Assembly (NCBI GenBank): GCA_027451445.1 | Contig: DAIDJG010000392.1 | Coordinates: 1 to 40,287, forward strand | Direction: 5' to 3' | DNA length: 40,287 nt | From: Singulisphaera sp. | GTDB taxonomy: Bacteria > Planctomycetota > Planctomycetia > Isosphaerales > Isosphaeraceae | In this document: positions 12,001 to 18,538 of the stretch, one piece after another | Position numbering within the stretch: position 1 is the stretch's first letter | Layout: each line of letters starts with the position of its first letter | Notes under the pieces: model-generated | Seen by the model: the letters and a program-made list of their open reading frames with translations, nothing else | Database searches by the model: none | Told to the model about the DNA's origin: nothing | Position numbers and translations under genes: made by a program

Positions 12001-14995
12001 CCCGACCGGCGTCACCACGCAGGAAGGGGCGCCCGTGGCGTTCAACTCGCAGCTCAACGTATCCGACCCGGATTCGCCCTCGCTCACGGTCCAGGTGACC
12101 ACCGCGAATGGCACCGTGACGTTCGGCGGACAGACCGGACAGTCCGTCACCGTCAGCGGTTCCCAGGCATACTTGAATGCCCAGCTCAGTACGATGGTCT
12201 TCTCGCCCGCGAGCCTGTTCTACGGCAGTGCTTCCCTCGTCGTCGCCGTCAGTGACGAGGAAAACACGGTGACGCACACCGTGAACGTCACCGTGACCCA
12301 GCTCTACGCCCCACCTCAGTTCAACACACCTTCCTCGGTGCAGACGAACCAGAACGTCGCCTTCTTCCCTGGGGGCTTCAGTGTTTCCGACCCTCAGAAT
12401 ACTTCGCTCACCGTGACCCTCACGACCACCGGCGGCACGTTCACGCTCGGGTCGTCAACCGGCTCGACCGTGCAGGCGACCGGCGTCCCCGCCGCGCTCG
12501 ATACCATGCTCGGGAACCTGGTCTACTCGCCCGGCTCGTTCGTCGGCACCGGCCAGGTCCAGTTCAGCGTGAGCGACGGTCAGACCACTCAGTCGACCAC
12601 GGTCCCGTTGACCGTAACCCAGACGATCATCGCCCCGGCCACGGTCTCCGTGAATCAGCTCGTCACATCCCTGCCCGAAAACAGCGACGTGCGCCAGCCA
12701 ATCGCCATCGCCGACCTCACGGTCAACGGCGACTCCTCCGACACGATCACGCTCCAGCTCAGCGGTCCCAACGCGAACGACTTCGAGCTCATCGGCGACA
12801 TGCTCTACTTGCAGCCGAACGTTGTCCTCGACTTTGAGACCCAGCCCGTCCTCAACGTCTTCGTCACCGCGGTCGATCCGAACGCGGTGGGCACGCCGGT
12901 GCCATCGCTTGTCACGGTGGATCTCATCCAGGAGCCCAAGATCGACAGTACGCTTGCGCTGGGCGTGTCCGACCCGTCGCCTGTCTATGGCGAGTCGCTC
13001 ACTCTGACCGCAACGCTCACGCTTCCGGATGGCACCATCTTCACACCGACCGGCGACATCGAGTTCCTCGACGGCGGGAACGTGCTCGACACGGAGCCAC
13101 TCAACGGCAACCTGCAAGTGACCTTCAACACCACCTTGCCGCTCGGTGCGCACGATCTTCAGGTCGAATACGAGGGCGACCCCCGCTTCAACCTGGAGGA
13201 TTCCGTGGCCAACGATCTGACCGTCGGCCAGGACCAGACGACTACCAAGATCACCTCGAACACGAGCACCACCTATGTGGGCCAGACGGTGCAGGTGACC
13301 GCGACGGTCTCCGTGAACTCGCCGGGCGTTGGCACGCCGACGGGCATGGTCACGTTTTACGACAACGGATTGCCGATCGGCACTGGCACGCTCAACAGCT
13401 CCGAGGTGGCCATGTTCTCGACCTCGAGCCTGCCGAGCGGCAGCCATTCGATCACCGCCGTGTATGACGGCGACACCGACGATGCGATGAGTCCGGGTTC
13501 GAACACGCTGACACAGACGGTCAACCAGTATACGACCTCGACGTCCCTCGTGCCTTCGCCTTCGGCCTCCGACTACGGCCAGGCGGTTACGCTCACCGCG
13601 TGCGTCACGTCCGCGGGCGGCGTGCCCACGGGCACGGTGGTGTTCAAGCTCGGATCGTCGACACTGGGAACCGGGACGCTCAACGCGGACGGCATGGCTT
13701 CGTACATGACCAAGCCCTTCCAGTTGCCCGTGGGCACCAACCAGATTCTCACGGCCGTCTATGAATCGGACGGCAAGTACGCGACCAGCACCTCGTCAAA
13801 CGTAATGCAGACGGTCAACGCCGATCCGACGTGCACGTCATTGCCGACTTCGTCGGTGAATCCGGCGGCATACGGCCAGTCCGTGACGTTTACGGTGACG
13901 GTGACCGCCCAGTCGCCTGGCAGCGGTTCGCCCACGGGAACGGTCGTCTTCAAGGATGGCACGGCAACTCTGGGCACCGGCACGTTGAACGGCAGCGGCG
14001 TGGCCTCCTATACGACCACGCCGTTCCAGTTGGCCGCCGGCGTTCCGCACGTGATCACCGCCACGTACGAGACCGACGGCAACTACGCGGGTTCGACGTC
14101 GAAGTCGCTGGCCCAAACGGTTCAGTTGGCGGGTACCACAACGTACCTGAGCACGCCTCGAGTGTCGAACTTCGGCAATACGTTGACGTTCAAGGTCAAC
14201 ATCGCCGTCAACGCACCGGGGTCGGGCACGCCCTCGGGCACGGTGAGCTTCTACAACGGCACCACGTGCCTCGGTTCGGCGACGCTAGTTGGGGGTGCCG
14301 CGAGCTTCTCGACCGCGACGCCGCAAATCACAAACGGCTCGTACACGATCACCGCGCACTACAACGGCGACTCGAGCTTCAACCCCTCGACGTCCGTGGG
14401 CTATACCCAGACGGTCTACAAGGTCAGCACGACCACGATGTTGTCGGGCGTTGGTACTTCAACGTGCGGCCAGGTGATCGGTATCAGGGCGAATGTCAGC
14501 GCTGTGGGCTATTTGCCCACGGGATTGGTGACCTTCTACGATGGTAAGGCCGTGCTGGGTACGGCGATGCTCATCAACGGCAGTGCCACGTTGATCCTCA
14601 GCGCGGGTCGACTGGCTGTTGGCTCTCACGTGATCACCGCGACGTATTCCGGCGACGCCAACGACGCCCCCTCGACGTCGGCGGCGGAGACCCAGACCGT
14701 GCGCAAGGCGACCACGACCACAACCCTCGGGGCCGCAAGCATCGTGAAGCGCAGCGGCTCGGTCACATTCTCGGCAACCGTTGTTTCAACGAGCGGGACG
14801 CCGACGGGAACCGTCACGTTCCTCGACGGAACAACCGTTCTGGGCACGGAGAGTCTGGTCGCGGGGACGGCCACATTCACGTTCTCCGGCGTGCACCTCA
14901 CCTCCGGCTTGAACTCGATCACCGTGCGCTACAACGGCGATACGAACTTCAACGGATCAACCTCGACGTCCCGGATGGTCGAGGCCATTTCCTGA
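1..14995 (+). CDS. Giant modular secreted adhesin-like protein (5'-truncated)
   Basis: The frame is open from base 2 to the TGA at 14993-14995 (about 4,997 codons), so the true start and any signal peptide lie left of the window; the GTG at 155 is internal. In order: Thr/Ser/Gly-rich haemagglutinin-like beta-helix sequence (about nt 1-6900) interrupted by an EF-hand pair (about 5950-6050); a seven-unit FG-GAP/VCBS block (about 6970-7950); seven cadherin-like repeats (about 7960-10170); a DUF11 domain (about 10180-10600); a second seven-unit FG-GAP/VCBS block (about 10660-11650); three cadherin-like units sharing an LNxxLxxxxFxP-type motif (about 11660-12620); one more cadherin-like unit (about 12640-12930); and seven Ig-like Big_3_5 repeats (about 12940-14990). 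The protein ends inside the last Ig unit with no sortase, PEP-CTERM or membrane anchor. By family knowledge it should be an extracellular, calcium-stabilised adhesin or matrix protein; ligand and export route are unknown. Confidence 0.9.
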   Translation, partial: STTTGDSNETLDSYQSFEGLGTTDTAALAESDLSNDSAPTVDDALSTTDINVKDVAAYIGAGAQVTANGNLTVAATETDNVTSGTGALSASYNGVAVGGVVAIDTIATSVQAFVDSSAALSVGGALSITAKADETDSAYGVAASGTFGFGLGVAYIEIDDTSSQSATLGNSVVVSKATSVNISASHTRNLDSEAGGVTAAAVPIGVSVATTTAKGTVEAAIGSDATLGTSTSSIGSVTVSADDEVTQLQAIGASLAAGVASGDGLQVTATDSPTVEAFTGSGTSIDSSGAIALEAESSGQATATCYGLTLSVGASGGGTVGKATVSPNISASLGSSNTIVATTLTIDATQGIATGFDQLALAYGYGISGSVLIGVIGADMTALSDASAVASLGSSSTVTATNVTVSSCTDTAEKGDAFGTSTGVAAVGAVSSNANAHTTTESWVGANTTITATNLNIVADGSDHFVTDAVTSQNAFIGSFGANGSTQYGADADTTASSTTEAYIADATSASGGITVTNFTLNATHNSDFNGEADNQSAAGLVSLGGARLKVIENTATVQANVGNYASVSAQNINVNAANNATSGETQVTSLTGSAAFDDSGAVSEIQINHATSINIGQNASLSMTGDSTNPGTWSMQAYNTADVQNSGEIDTAAFDGESKLTATITFPSYNATITIGQGATLTSVGAINAAAWSQATANQTSTAISGGAFAHSNSDAEATADSTNTVTVGKNATLNAQGNISLLAGINTSTIDLNVLDIEMNEFLLTATSGSYANGGDTKADVEGETQAVQDNEITIDSGALLTTVQSAYLWTNKGIVQLDTSLTKKTSSTTSTPGGTEDDAPTDLVTVDGTVDVGTENKANVVIDASGNVTTTAGLNISVTRVDGDSNNIVAQTIDSRLSSYETLAAEYAGTPDAAVYDAQIQFWVDLINELGGIASYNSKTGAVTITQDVSVSFWDVSNIEVQSGDIYVAADALVGTATGALSAPGGTEITIDNYDTASLALGSLTIPDPAGGHLYFRSAQNSSANFDALYSATDVSSANDDSESSLGANFSVNVASQNDTPTISVTNHPQSGETTAANVLLDGTVSNASGTVTINAGDGSVLAVSTIDAGTLAISSQGDFVLDSNSTGSSSDFQNMGGDPSSLYGSLATANQNAGTEVKTTATAIAGTSATIVAGNVYISAQYLNINGTIQSGIPQHTVTIDSSYTNGTTVHKLSDDIEKYETLYVEGGSRYTQIPSGFVTYAADLSQDITVYWDAKLEQLELATDLQVKGGYISLVGDILNTGGGELKVMDGYGQIGITNNTSYALGLDSTLDAGEGSNDTNGIAGKIEVIDTAQTVKVNGSTQYLHTIYSETGSTITEVNNTTVDSDGNPSYVVSTTSNVGGAVDPSTPQVYYTPAAQTYTWDSAYAQANVVEYTLSVTSGPYTSLPSSLNFSNTATETVLSTINSTTPISTGTYVTGGDPSGGAVYTYTHSTYVANDGGTLTIDNYYTTKWDFAKAKYVSTYQKTTFTLIENQGNTITNTNSVKADQPIGIIFMGNSGSIDVTSKGSVTVSGALAARGGTVSITSSQGGIYDDGGSITAKTIDLSAASGIGSSSNPLDVENTSVTGAGVTATATTGDIDLTSSSSNLTLSSVVATSGNVSITNSGGNILGTSGNSPQVSGESITLDADGTIGSSTSSPLIIQTGGTASEYLTATAVGNIYIEQPTGNLAVNSIESTGGDVWLDIVQGEVFNANSASEPYNTATEAALLTLWSNLELIGTAAEAREQQLISSYVSTQEAEYLYYWTLRGLTAEYDSNDNIIGYTANAYDPNYSFQYSAAVQTEYLSEGISVSELDAMEQSVTDEYFTLNAIFGAGGTYVTTNVTNGSYDPTTYDPNFVYQPTSAEESTLTQGVVWSENQLLWGLPSATVEQTTNTQTQTETPNITAQNVTITAALSVGQNATSPEIISVPNGDVADLTDTDTKVALLSAEADDISFYNWTDTNGDGEIESNELTAWVDTNGNGIVDSSEFNVIELQIRHDVNISASGTVNVTAGGDVLLGSNGSLSLGQVVADSATAGPQEVRIKVSDNITSSSSALGGANVQGSNAVLEAADGFIGASTNPITIDLNGALTARAAGNIYIKDLSGTLNVGFIFSTGSVTLESTGTIVDDNVVAGETVTNVEAEDNIEFIANQVGTSTQALVAQIDGSGAVGGTVTNSIYLSSGGDLPVNDLVSTQGSIDVTSDGDLELGFLRALKGSIFVESFFKDVLDNNGSALNLQAPTITLEAPEGQIGTSSDFIDYVNTASISTSAPLGTYVTPVPLPTGIFYVGAEPTNAYGSQVVLADFNGDGYTDADINGSIFLNDGHGNFTNSGVTVNSTYVGDLESDGDIDAVVLKNADSLQIRLNQGGTHLGTEGTFVNGQTISIPQIGSYPVFVNSAAVALADFNGDGYEDIAVGSYNDDGVFVFYNNGLGEFPTYKFFSTGNVAPWSLQAADLNGDSVPDLLVGSDTHTYGVLLNNGSGTLTRQSQQLSPSSSPNNVTIGDVNGDGYNDLFFATSSGNQVWLNNGSGAFTNTGQSLGTGNTQQVVLGDFRGQDVLDAFFVNNGSPSTVWFNDGSGNFTNSGQSLAASGNMTALGGASADLNNDGVPDVFVSQALGNDIVWLNETPPFISVGQSFTAYEHNAVGTVIGTVAAGDQDSTDPLSYAITDGNSAGFFAINASTGVLTLASNTGFDYSTLAANGESSFTLTIQVTDRTGQTASEPVTINVGHFTQSPSIVSGQSFSIDDNAAAGTSVGTVQVTDAEFAHGDTIASYSIVGGTGASLFDIDSATGALTYNGSSALNASDTGNYSLTLLIEAADVIGLTNNLQNSSSLLTINVNYINKPPVVSTQTITTYDGFTNGTLLGQVQATDPQGGTLTYALVPDGSSGFVSVDSATGNVYATQSVLVGVESEAENLVKVTDSDGLSTIGVVYVDILPYTNSLTFSNSTASVVEFGSSNQLVTTMAAADADTANGDTITYSLQYANAIETNNDTVDARSLFTLNSSTGQLYVNASSIDATQTSEFQVGVKATDFTGKTATATVTVTVEFTATPPTLSGGTFSLYENPLDGTVVGSVTGQEQDPGDTLTYSLVNSGGPYAINASTGQITVGNGSVLNYANDPQYDSDTFLVKVTDLIGNSATANVTVNLIQFTNVPVNTNLYDATVPEESPVGTTLFRANTPALYDSDVNLGDRLTFALYSTTDPGAFTVDSSTGNVTIADNSKFNYNTANFNVTNPTSSGPAPEVGSLVESITNTDGDVAYIPISVFVTEIYKVPTITGGQSFSLAENAAKGTQVGQIAGYYNYGDTWSILSGDPNGAFTIDSQGNLSVAKAGTLDYLQQSTYTLLVEVQTSMGDSTEQTVTVNLSYVAQPDLAVSETASKTAYVKLGDTVTYTIVASNPGNVAATGATVTDYFNGLLDPVLTSVQTAGGASTSLTAGALTLPLDDTVNLPVGATITYTVQGTVSLNAKYAIPANGMMRSAAVINSSLTDINTSNNSAAADLLIELTGTAGSGTFVNSNQSVSSGGATGNQVELGDLNGEGYLDAVVAAGNGVYIWMNDGHGNFSLSQTLLVDANSVALGDLNNDGSLDLFIGTSSNAQVWLNNGHGTFTDTGQKLTYDRSDTQPVRDFTDVALADVNGNGNLDAIASNPDGDNVNVWINDGTGHFTNELFTSTGIGSQQDLVIGDVNNDGLPDLFETGSLNTFFESLNAGSGLFSNQPTALTPGSQQITGISLADFNNDGFLEPFLSVVSDGTPTGGDFVFVNDGTGSFPTDTIIGTGHTTASAIGDLTGNGNMDILTLDANGNSQVWLNEGAGDFTPLSFVDSNVYNGVALGDLDGNGTLDAFAVGSNGNAVYFNHTAPVVTGPSGVNVTENTSASVKPLSLSDYDSANGSISVNFSSTNGNFSINNQTGSSVTISGTQSQLNALLPTLVFTPTTNFHGSTSIVITSNDGVVSQTLTVPVTVAFANIPPTLNVPTGVTTQEGAPVAFNSQLNVSDPDSPSLTVQVTTANGTVTFGGQTGQSVTVSGSQAYLNAQLSTMVFSPASLFYGSASLVVAVSDEENTVTHTVNVTVTQLYAPPQFNTPSSVQTNQNVAFFPGGFSVSDPQNTSLTVTLTTTGGTFTLGSSTGSTVQATGVPAALDTMLGNLVYSPGSFVGTGQVQFSVSDGQTTQSTTVPLTVTQTIIAPATVSVNQLVTSLPENSDVRQPIAIADLTVNGDSSDTITLQLSGPNANDFELIGDMLYLQPNVVLDFETQPVLNVFVTAVDPNAVGTPVPSLVTVDLIQEPKIDSTLALGVSDPSPVYGESLTLTATLTLPDGTIFTPTGDIEFLDGGNVLDTEPLNGNLQVTFNTTLPLGAHDLQVEYEGDPRFNLEDSVANDLTVGQDQTTTKITSNTSTTYVGQTVQVTATVSVNSPGVGTPTGMVTFYDNGLPIGTGTLNSSEVAMFSTSSLPSGSHSITAVYDGDTDDAMSPGSNTLTQTVNQYTTSTSLVPSPSASDYGQAVTLTACVTSAGGVPTGTVVFKLGSSTLGTGTLNADGMASYMTKPFQLPVGTNQILTAVYESDGKYATSTSSNVMQTVNADPTCTSLPTSSVNPAAYGQSVTFTVTVTAQSPGSGSPTGTVVFKDGTATLGTGTLNGSGVASYTTTPFQLAAGVPHVITATYETDGNYAGSTSKSLAQTVQLAGTTTYLSTPRVSNFGNTLTFKVNIAVNAPGSGTPSGTVSFYNGTTCLGSATLVGGAASFSTATPQITNGSYTITAHYNGDSSFNPSTSVGYTQTVYKVSTTTMLSGVGTSTCGQVIGIRANVSAVGYLPTGLVTFYDGKAVLGTAMLINGSATLILSAGRLAVGSHVITATYSGDANDAPSTSAAETQTVRKATTTTTLGAASIVKRSGSVTFSATVVSTSGTPTGTVTFLDGTTVLGTESLVAGTATFTFSGVHLTSGLNSITVRYNGDTNFNGSTSTSRMVEAIS
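5950..6050 (+). other. EF-hand/dockerin-like calcium-loop pair within the giant protein
   Basis: Two adjacent 12-residue loops, DTNGDGEIESNE and DTNGNGIVDSSE, have Asp, Asn and Asp at positions 1, 3 and 5, Gly at 6, a hydrophobic residue at 8 and Glu at 12. This is the canonical EF-hand/dockerin pattern. They sit alone in beta-helix-type sequence, about 900 bases before the first FG-GAP block. Confidence 0.75.
6970..7950 (+). repeat. First FG-GAP/VCBS block, seven units
   Basis: Seven calcium-loop cores appear at roughly regular spacing: DFNGDGYTD, DLESDGDID, DFNGDGYED, DLNGDSVPD, DVNGDGYND, DFRGQDVLD (degenerate) and DLNNDGVPD. Most are followed by a W/F-L/N-N-x-G-x-G-x-F strand. Seven such repeats are the number expected for one integrin-alpha-type beta-propeller. 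Confidence 0.8.
10660..11650 (+). repeat. Second FG-GAP/VCBS block, seven units
   Basis: A second set of seven cores: DLNGEGYLD, DLNNDGSLD, DVNGNGNLD, DVNNDGLPD, DFNNDGFLE, DLTGNGNMD and DLDGNGTLD. It is separated from the first block by cadherin-like repeats and the DUF11 domain, and probably forms a second seven-bladed propeller. Confidence 0.8.
12940..14992 (+). repeat. Seven tandem bacterial Ig-like (Big_3_5) repeats
   Basis: Seven units of about 95 residues share a YGQxVTxTATV strand, a GxPTGTVxFxDG turn, a GTxxLxxGxA turn and a closing HxITAxYxGD strand. They form the C-terminus of the giant protein. Such arrays usually act as stalks or spacers on surface proteins. Unit-to-unit divergence is substantial, so this is an old duplication. 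Confidence 0.8.
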
Positions 14996-15017
14996 TCACG
15001 CCGACGCCCGTTGGCGC

Positions 15018-15051
15018 GAACCGCGAGGCCAGGAGAGGTGTCTCGCGGTTC
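15018..15051 (+). terminator. Stem-loop after the giant gene
   Basis: GAACCGCGAG (15018-15027) pairs perfectly with CTCGCGGTTC (15042-15051) across a 14-base loop, 23 bases after the stop codon of the giant gene. No T tract follows, so it may be a rho-assisted terminator or 3'-end stabiliser rather than a classical intrinsic terminator. Confidence 0.45.
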
Positions 15052-15213
15052 ATTCGCCGGTAGAATCGGCGGATGATCTCTTCCCCCGAAGGTTGTGCCA
15101 TGCAGGCGCAGCGCGGGGGGACCGGCTGGTCGTTCGAATCCGACCGTCGCGGCAGTACGGAGTCGCGTGGCCACGGCGATCCTACACTCGCGATGAACTC
15201 CCTGGAGCGCACC

Positions 15214-17130
15214 ATGAACAGCGTAACCCTCTATAGCAACGGTACGGCGGTCATCAGCCGGGAGTACGAATTCAAGGACCGGGAACCGTTGCGAATCGCG
15301 ATCCCCGTGCGGAAGTCGGACCTCGATGACGTCATTTCGTCCCTCAGCGTTTTCGGCAACGTAACGATCACGGCGCCCCCGACGTACACACCGACAAACG
15401 CTCAGCAAACCGAATTAACCCTGAACCCGAAAAACGTTATCAAAGATCTGGCCATGAAACTGGCCGGTGCCAGTGTCGAGATCGAGGCCGGCAGCGTCTG
15501 CACCGGGAGGCTGATTGGCCTGCATCCGCATCGTCGTGAAGTCGAGGGAACCGTCGTCGAACAATGTGGTCTGGTGGTCCTCACCGAGAAAGGCGTGCGG
15601 CAATTTGAGGTCTCCGCGGTAACCGCCATCCGGTTCACCGACCCCTTGGTGCAGGCAGAGATCGACAAGGCCCTGCAGGCGAGCCTCGGTCAGATCAAAC
15701 CCGACAGCAGCCTGGTCGAGCTGACCGTCCAGCCGAACGAGGGCGCGACGAGCGCGGTTGTGATGTATGCGACGCCCGTCGCCGCCTGGAAGATCCGCTA
15801 CCAGCTTCGGTTGTCGTCCACGGAAACGGAGCTTGAAGGCCAGGCCGTCGTCGACAACGATACCGACGACGACTGGACCGAGACGCTCATCACCACGATC
15901 ACGGGCGAGCCGATCACGTTCTCGACCGATCTCGCCGAAATCCGCCGACCCGCGCGCAGCCGGGTGAACGTGGTGTCCGACCGAGCGACCGGGGCGGTGA
16001 TCGCGGAACCGGAGATCGCGATGTACGACGCGATCGAAGAACTGCACGCGTACTCCAGTGCTCCCGGCGGCCGGATGGCCAAGCGGATCATGAGCGCTGC
16101 CGCCCAACCTTCCACACCGCCGAGAGAGCGCGCGGTGCAGGCACAGGCGGAAGTGAAGGAGAGCGGCGACTTCAGTGTGTTCCGCTCGCCGAATCCCGTC
16201 ACGATCCGAGCGAAGAAATCTGCGGTGATTCCGTTGTTCCGTACCGCCCTCAGCGAAGCGCGGGCCGTCCTCTTCTACAACGAAAAGGACGATCCCCAGC
16301 GGCCGTTTCGGGCCGTCCGTCTCAAGAACGAAGCCGCGCACTCGCTGGGCCGGGGCATCTGCGAGGTGGTCGTCGATGGCGACTTTCAGGGGAAGTGCGT
16401 GCTCGAAACGACCAAGCCCGGTGACGACGTCCTGTTGATCCACGCCAAGGAGACCGGCGTTCGCGTGTTCAAGGAGCCAAAGCGTGTCGAATCCCGTCTG
16501 ATGGCGATCAAGATCTCAGAGGGGACCGTCTATCGCGAGGACATGAAGCGCCAGAAGACGCTGTACCGGATCCAGAACAGCCATTCCGCGGCGTTCCTGA
16601 TGGAGATCGAACATCCCCGCGCCTGGACCGGTTCGACGCTCGCCGTGTCTGTTTCGGCGGGTGACTTCGAGACCGTCGATATCCCCAGCGGGCAACGCAT
16701 TCGCTCAAACCTCGAAGCCAAGGGGACCCTGGTCGTTACCGTCATGGAAGAACAGGTCGAGAAGCAATCGTTTGCCCTGCGTATCTCGTGGTTGCAGAGC
16801 AATCTCATCGAATTGAAAGCGCCGGCGTCGAACAACAAGGAAATCCAAAAGTGTCTTCAGCTCCAAAAACAGGTCGATGCCCTCCAGGCCGACCTCAAGG
16901 AGAAGGAAGACGCGGCGAAGACCCTGGAGGAGGAGCAAACGCGGCTCATGAAGCTCATCCCCAACGGGCACAACGAACAGGCTAACGCCTGGCGCACCGA
17001 TCTGGCGACGGCCGAAAAGGAGCTTCGGCAACTCCGGCGCACTGCGATCCCCAAGCTCAAACATCAGGTGCAGGAGGCGAACAAAGAGTTGCAGGAAGCC
17101 CTCAGCGGCTTGCAATTCTCTTGGTCGTGA
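15214..17130 (+). CDS. DUF4139 domain protein with C-terminal coiled coil
   Basis: A 638-residue protein starting at ATG 15214, supported by GGAG six bases upstream and by the start of conserved-looking sequence (MNSVTLYSNGTAVISREY). The same frame continues upstream to 15073, but that extension has no protein-like character. Residues about 180-560 resemble the DUF4139 (mucoidy inhibitor MuiA-like) core, with the blocks AAWKIRYQLRL and DNDTDDDWTETLI. The last 110 residues are a charged heptad-rich coiled coil (QLQKQVDALQADLKEKE onward). I see no signal peptide, so a cytoplasmic location is likely. The family's biochemical role is unknown, and MuiA proteins usually have the coiled coil in the middle rather than at the end. 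Confidence 0.75.
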   Translation: MNSVTLYSNGTAVISREYEFKDREPLRIAIPVRKSDLDDVISSLSVFGNVTITAPPTYTPTNAQQTELTLNPKNVIKDLAMKLAGASVEIEAGSVCTGRLIGLHPHRREVEGTVVEQCGLVVLTEKGVRQFEVSAVTAIRFTDPLVQAEIDKALQASLGQIKPDSSLVELTVQPNEGATSAVVMYATPVAAWKIRYQLRLSSTETELEGQAVVDNDTDDDWTETLITTITGEPITFSTDLAEIRRPARSRVNVVSDRATGAVIAEPEIAMYDAIEELHAYSSAPGGRMAKRIMSAAAQPSTPPRERAVQAQAEVKESGDFSVFRSPNPVTIRAKKSAVIPLFRTALSEARAVLFYNEKDDPQRPFRAVRLKNEAAHSLGRGICEVVVDGDFQGKCVLETTKPGDDVLLIHAKETGVRVFKEPKRVESRLMAIKISEGTVYREDMKRQKTLYRIQNSHSAAFLMEIEHPRAWTGSTLAVSVSAGDFETVDIPSGQRIRSNLEAKGTLVVTVMEEQVEKQSFALRISWLQSNLIELKAPASNNKEIQKCLQLQKQVDALQADLKEKEDAAKTLEEEQTRLMKLIPNGHNEQANAWRTDLATAEKELRQLRRTAIPKLKHQVQEANKELQEALSGLQFSWS

Positions 17131-17598
17131 TGGGATGGTCCGGCACAGCCTGTTCGGCGCTCTCGCAGTCAGCTCTCGTTCCGTGAACGCACGGCAGGAG
17201 CGAACGCCTCCCAACCGGATGTCCCAGGTCCGTTTCATTCCGGGTTTCGGGCGGTAGGTAGAGGCCGCAGGCTTTGGAGTGCGGGGGCTTGCTCCCGCTT
17301 TTGCGCTGGAAAGGCCGTCCGAGATCCGGACACTCGGGAAGGCCGTTCGACGGCGGGACCGTCCTTGTTGGAGCGGGAGGGCGATACGAAAGCGGGAGCA
17401 AGCCCCCGCACTCCAAAGCCTGCGGCCTTCTTCGCACGAGCGGCTTCCGGTCGGAGAATGAAACGGCCCTTCCGAAAGCCCTCGATCCGTTGAAAGCGAC
17501 CCGGTGCCACGTTATCGTGGCAAGCCGCGATCCCTCTGGGACGCGCTCTCACGCCAGCGAACGACGCCGATACGCTTGAGTCCAGTGTCAGGCCAACC
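17131..17598. other. Intergenic region with long inverted repeat and leader hairpin
   Basis: This 468-base stretch has no convincing gene; the short open frames in it read through the inverted repeat at 17262-17428. A second hairpin, TGCCACG (17505-17511) with CGTGGCA (17516-17522) around a TTAT tetraloop, lies 77 bases before the bestrophin start and may belong to its mRNA leader. I see no clear promoter. Confidence 0.6.
17262..17428. repeat. Perfect 40-bp inverted repeat (MITE/BIME-like element)
   Basis: The 40 bases at 17262-17301 are the exact reverse complement of 17389-17428, with 87 bases between the arms. The arms contain the core GCAGGCTTTGGAGTGCGGGG. The interior has smaller self-complementary patches such as TCCGAGATCCGGACACTCGG. 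Perfect arms suggest recent movement or gene conversion. No transposase is present, so it would be a non-autonomous element. Confidence 0.8.
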
Positions 17599-18528
17599 AT
17601 GATCGATTACGATAAACATAATTGGTACGACCATCTTTTCGACCTCGAAGGGTCGATGGTGCGCGAGATCCTCGGTCGCGTTTCGGCGTGCGTTGTGTGG
17701 GCCTTGGTCGTGTGTGCGATTCAGTTCGTTCTCAAGAAGAATGTATCCGTCGCACCGCTACCCCATACGTTGGTAGGTCTGGCGCTCGGTTTGCTCCTCG
17801 TTTTTCGGACGAACGCTTCCTACGACCGTTACTGGGAAGGGCGTCGATTGTGGGGAGGCATCATCAATGAATCGCGCAATCTGGCGCGAGGCGCGCACGC
17901 CTACCTGGCGGGTGACGCGGCGCTCGTCAGGACGATCCTGGACTGGACCGCGGCGTTTCCTTACGCGGCCATGAATCACTTACGCGGACAGCCGGGACTC
18001 GGCCCTGGGGCCCTCCGTCTACCGACGGCGGACACTCAGGCCATCTCGGGTGCCAATCATGTGCCTTTGGCGGTCGCCCTGCGCATCAGTGAAGCACTCG
18101 TCGCGGCCCGAGATAAAGGTTTGATTTCCGATTATGTGATGATGTCGCTCGATCAGAACGTGCAGCAGCTCATCGACTACATGGGCGGCTGTGAACGTAT
18201 TCACAAGACCCCGCTCCCGTTCGTCTACGTGGTGCACCTGCGACGGGCGCTCATCATCTATTGCTTCACGCTGCCGTTCGCGGTGGTCGAACCGTTCCGC
18301 TGGCTATCGATCGTCGTCACGTTCTTCATCGCCTACGTGTTTTTCGGAATCGAGGAGATCGGAGTCGAGATCGAAGACCCGTTTGGTCACGATACCAACG
18401 ACCTTCCGCTCGAACAGTTCTGCGCGACGATCGAGAAGAACGTGCTGTCCCTGGGGAGCCGCTCCTCCCGCAACGGGGTGCCTCGCGAGGCGGATGGGAA
18501 AATGCGGGTGGAAGAGGTCGGGACGTGA
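17599..18528 (+). CDS. Bestrophin-family anion channel (UPF0187)
   Basis: A 309-residue membrane protein from ATG 17599. The hallmark block LLLVFRTNASYDRYWEGR (about residues 67-84) followed by LWGGIINESRNLAR is typical of bacterial bestrophins, and the later segment FRWLSIVVTFFIAYVFFGIE followed by an acidic EIEDPFG motif matches the family's C-terminal conserved region. Four hydrophobic segments are visible (about 30-46, 55-70, 214-232 and 236-252). Family length is about 290-310, so it appears complete. Bacterial homologues form pentameric channels in the inner membrane; ion selectivity cannot be read from sequence. No partner gene is adjacent. Confidence 0.9.
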   Translation: MIDYDKHNWYDHLFDLEGSMVREILGRVSACVVWALVVCAIQFVLKKNVSVAPLPHTLVGLALGLLLVFRTNASYDRYWEGRRLWGGIINESRNLARGAHAYLAGDAALVRTILDWTAAFPYAAMNHLRGQPGLGPGALRLPTADTQAISGANHVPLAVALRISEALVAARDKGLISDYVMMSLDQNVQQLIDYMGGCERIHKTPLPFVYVVHLRRALIIYCFTLPFAVVEPFRWLSIVVTFFIAYVFFGIEEIGVEIEDPFGHDTNDLPLEQFCATIEKNVLSLGSRSSRNGVPREADGKMRVEEVGT

Positions 18529-18538
18529 GGCGGGTACG

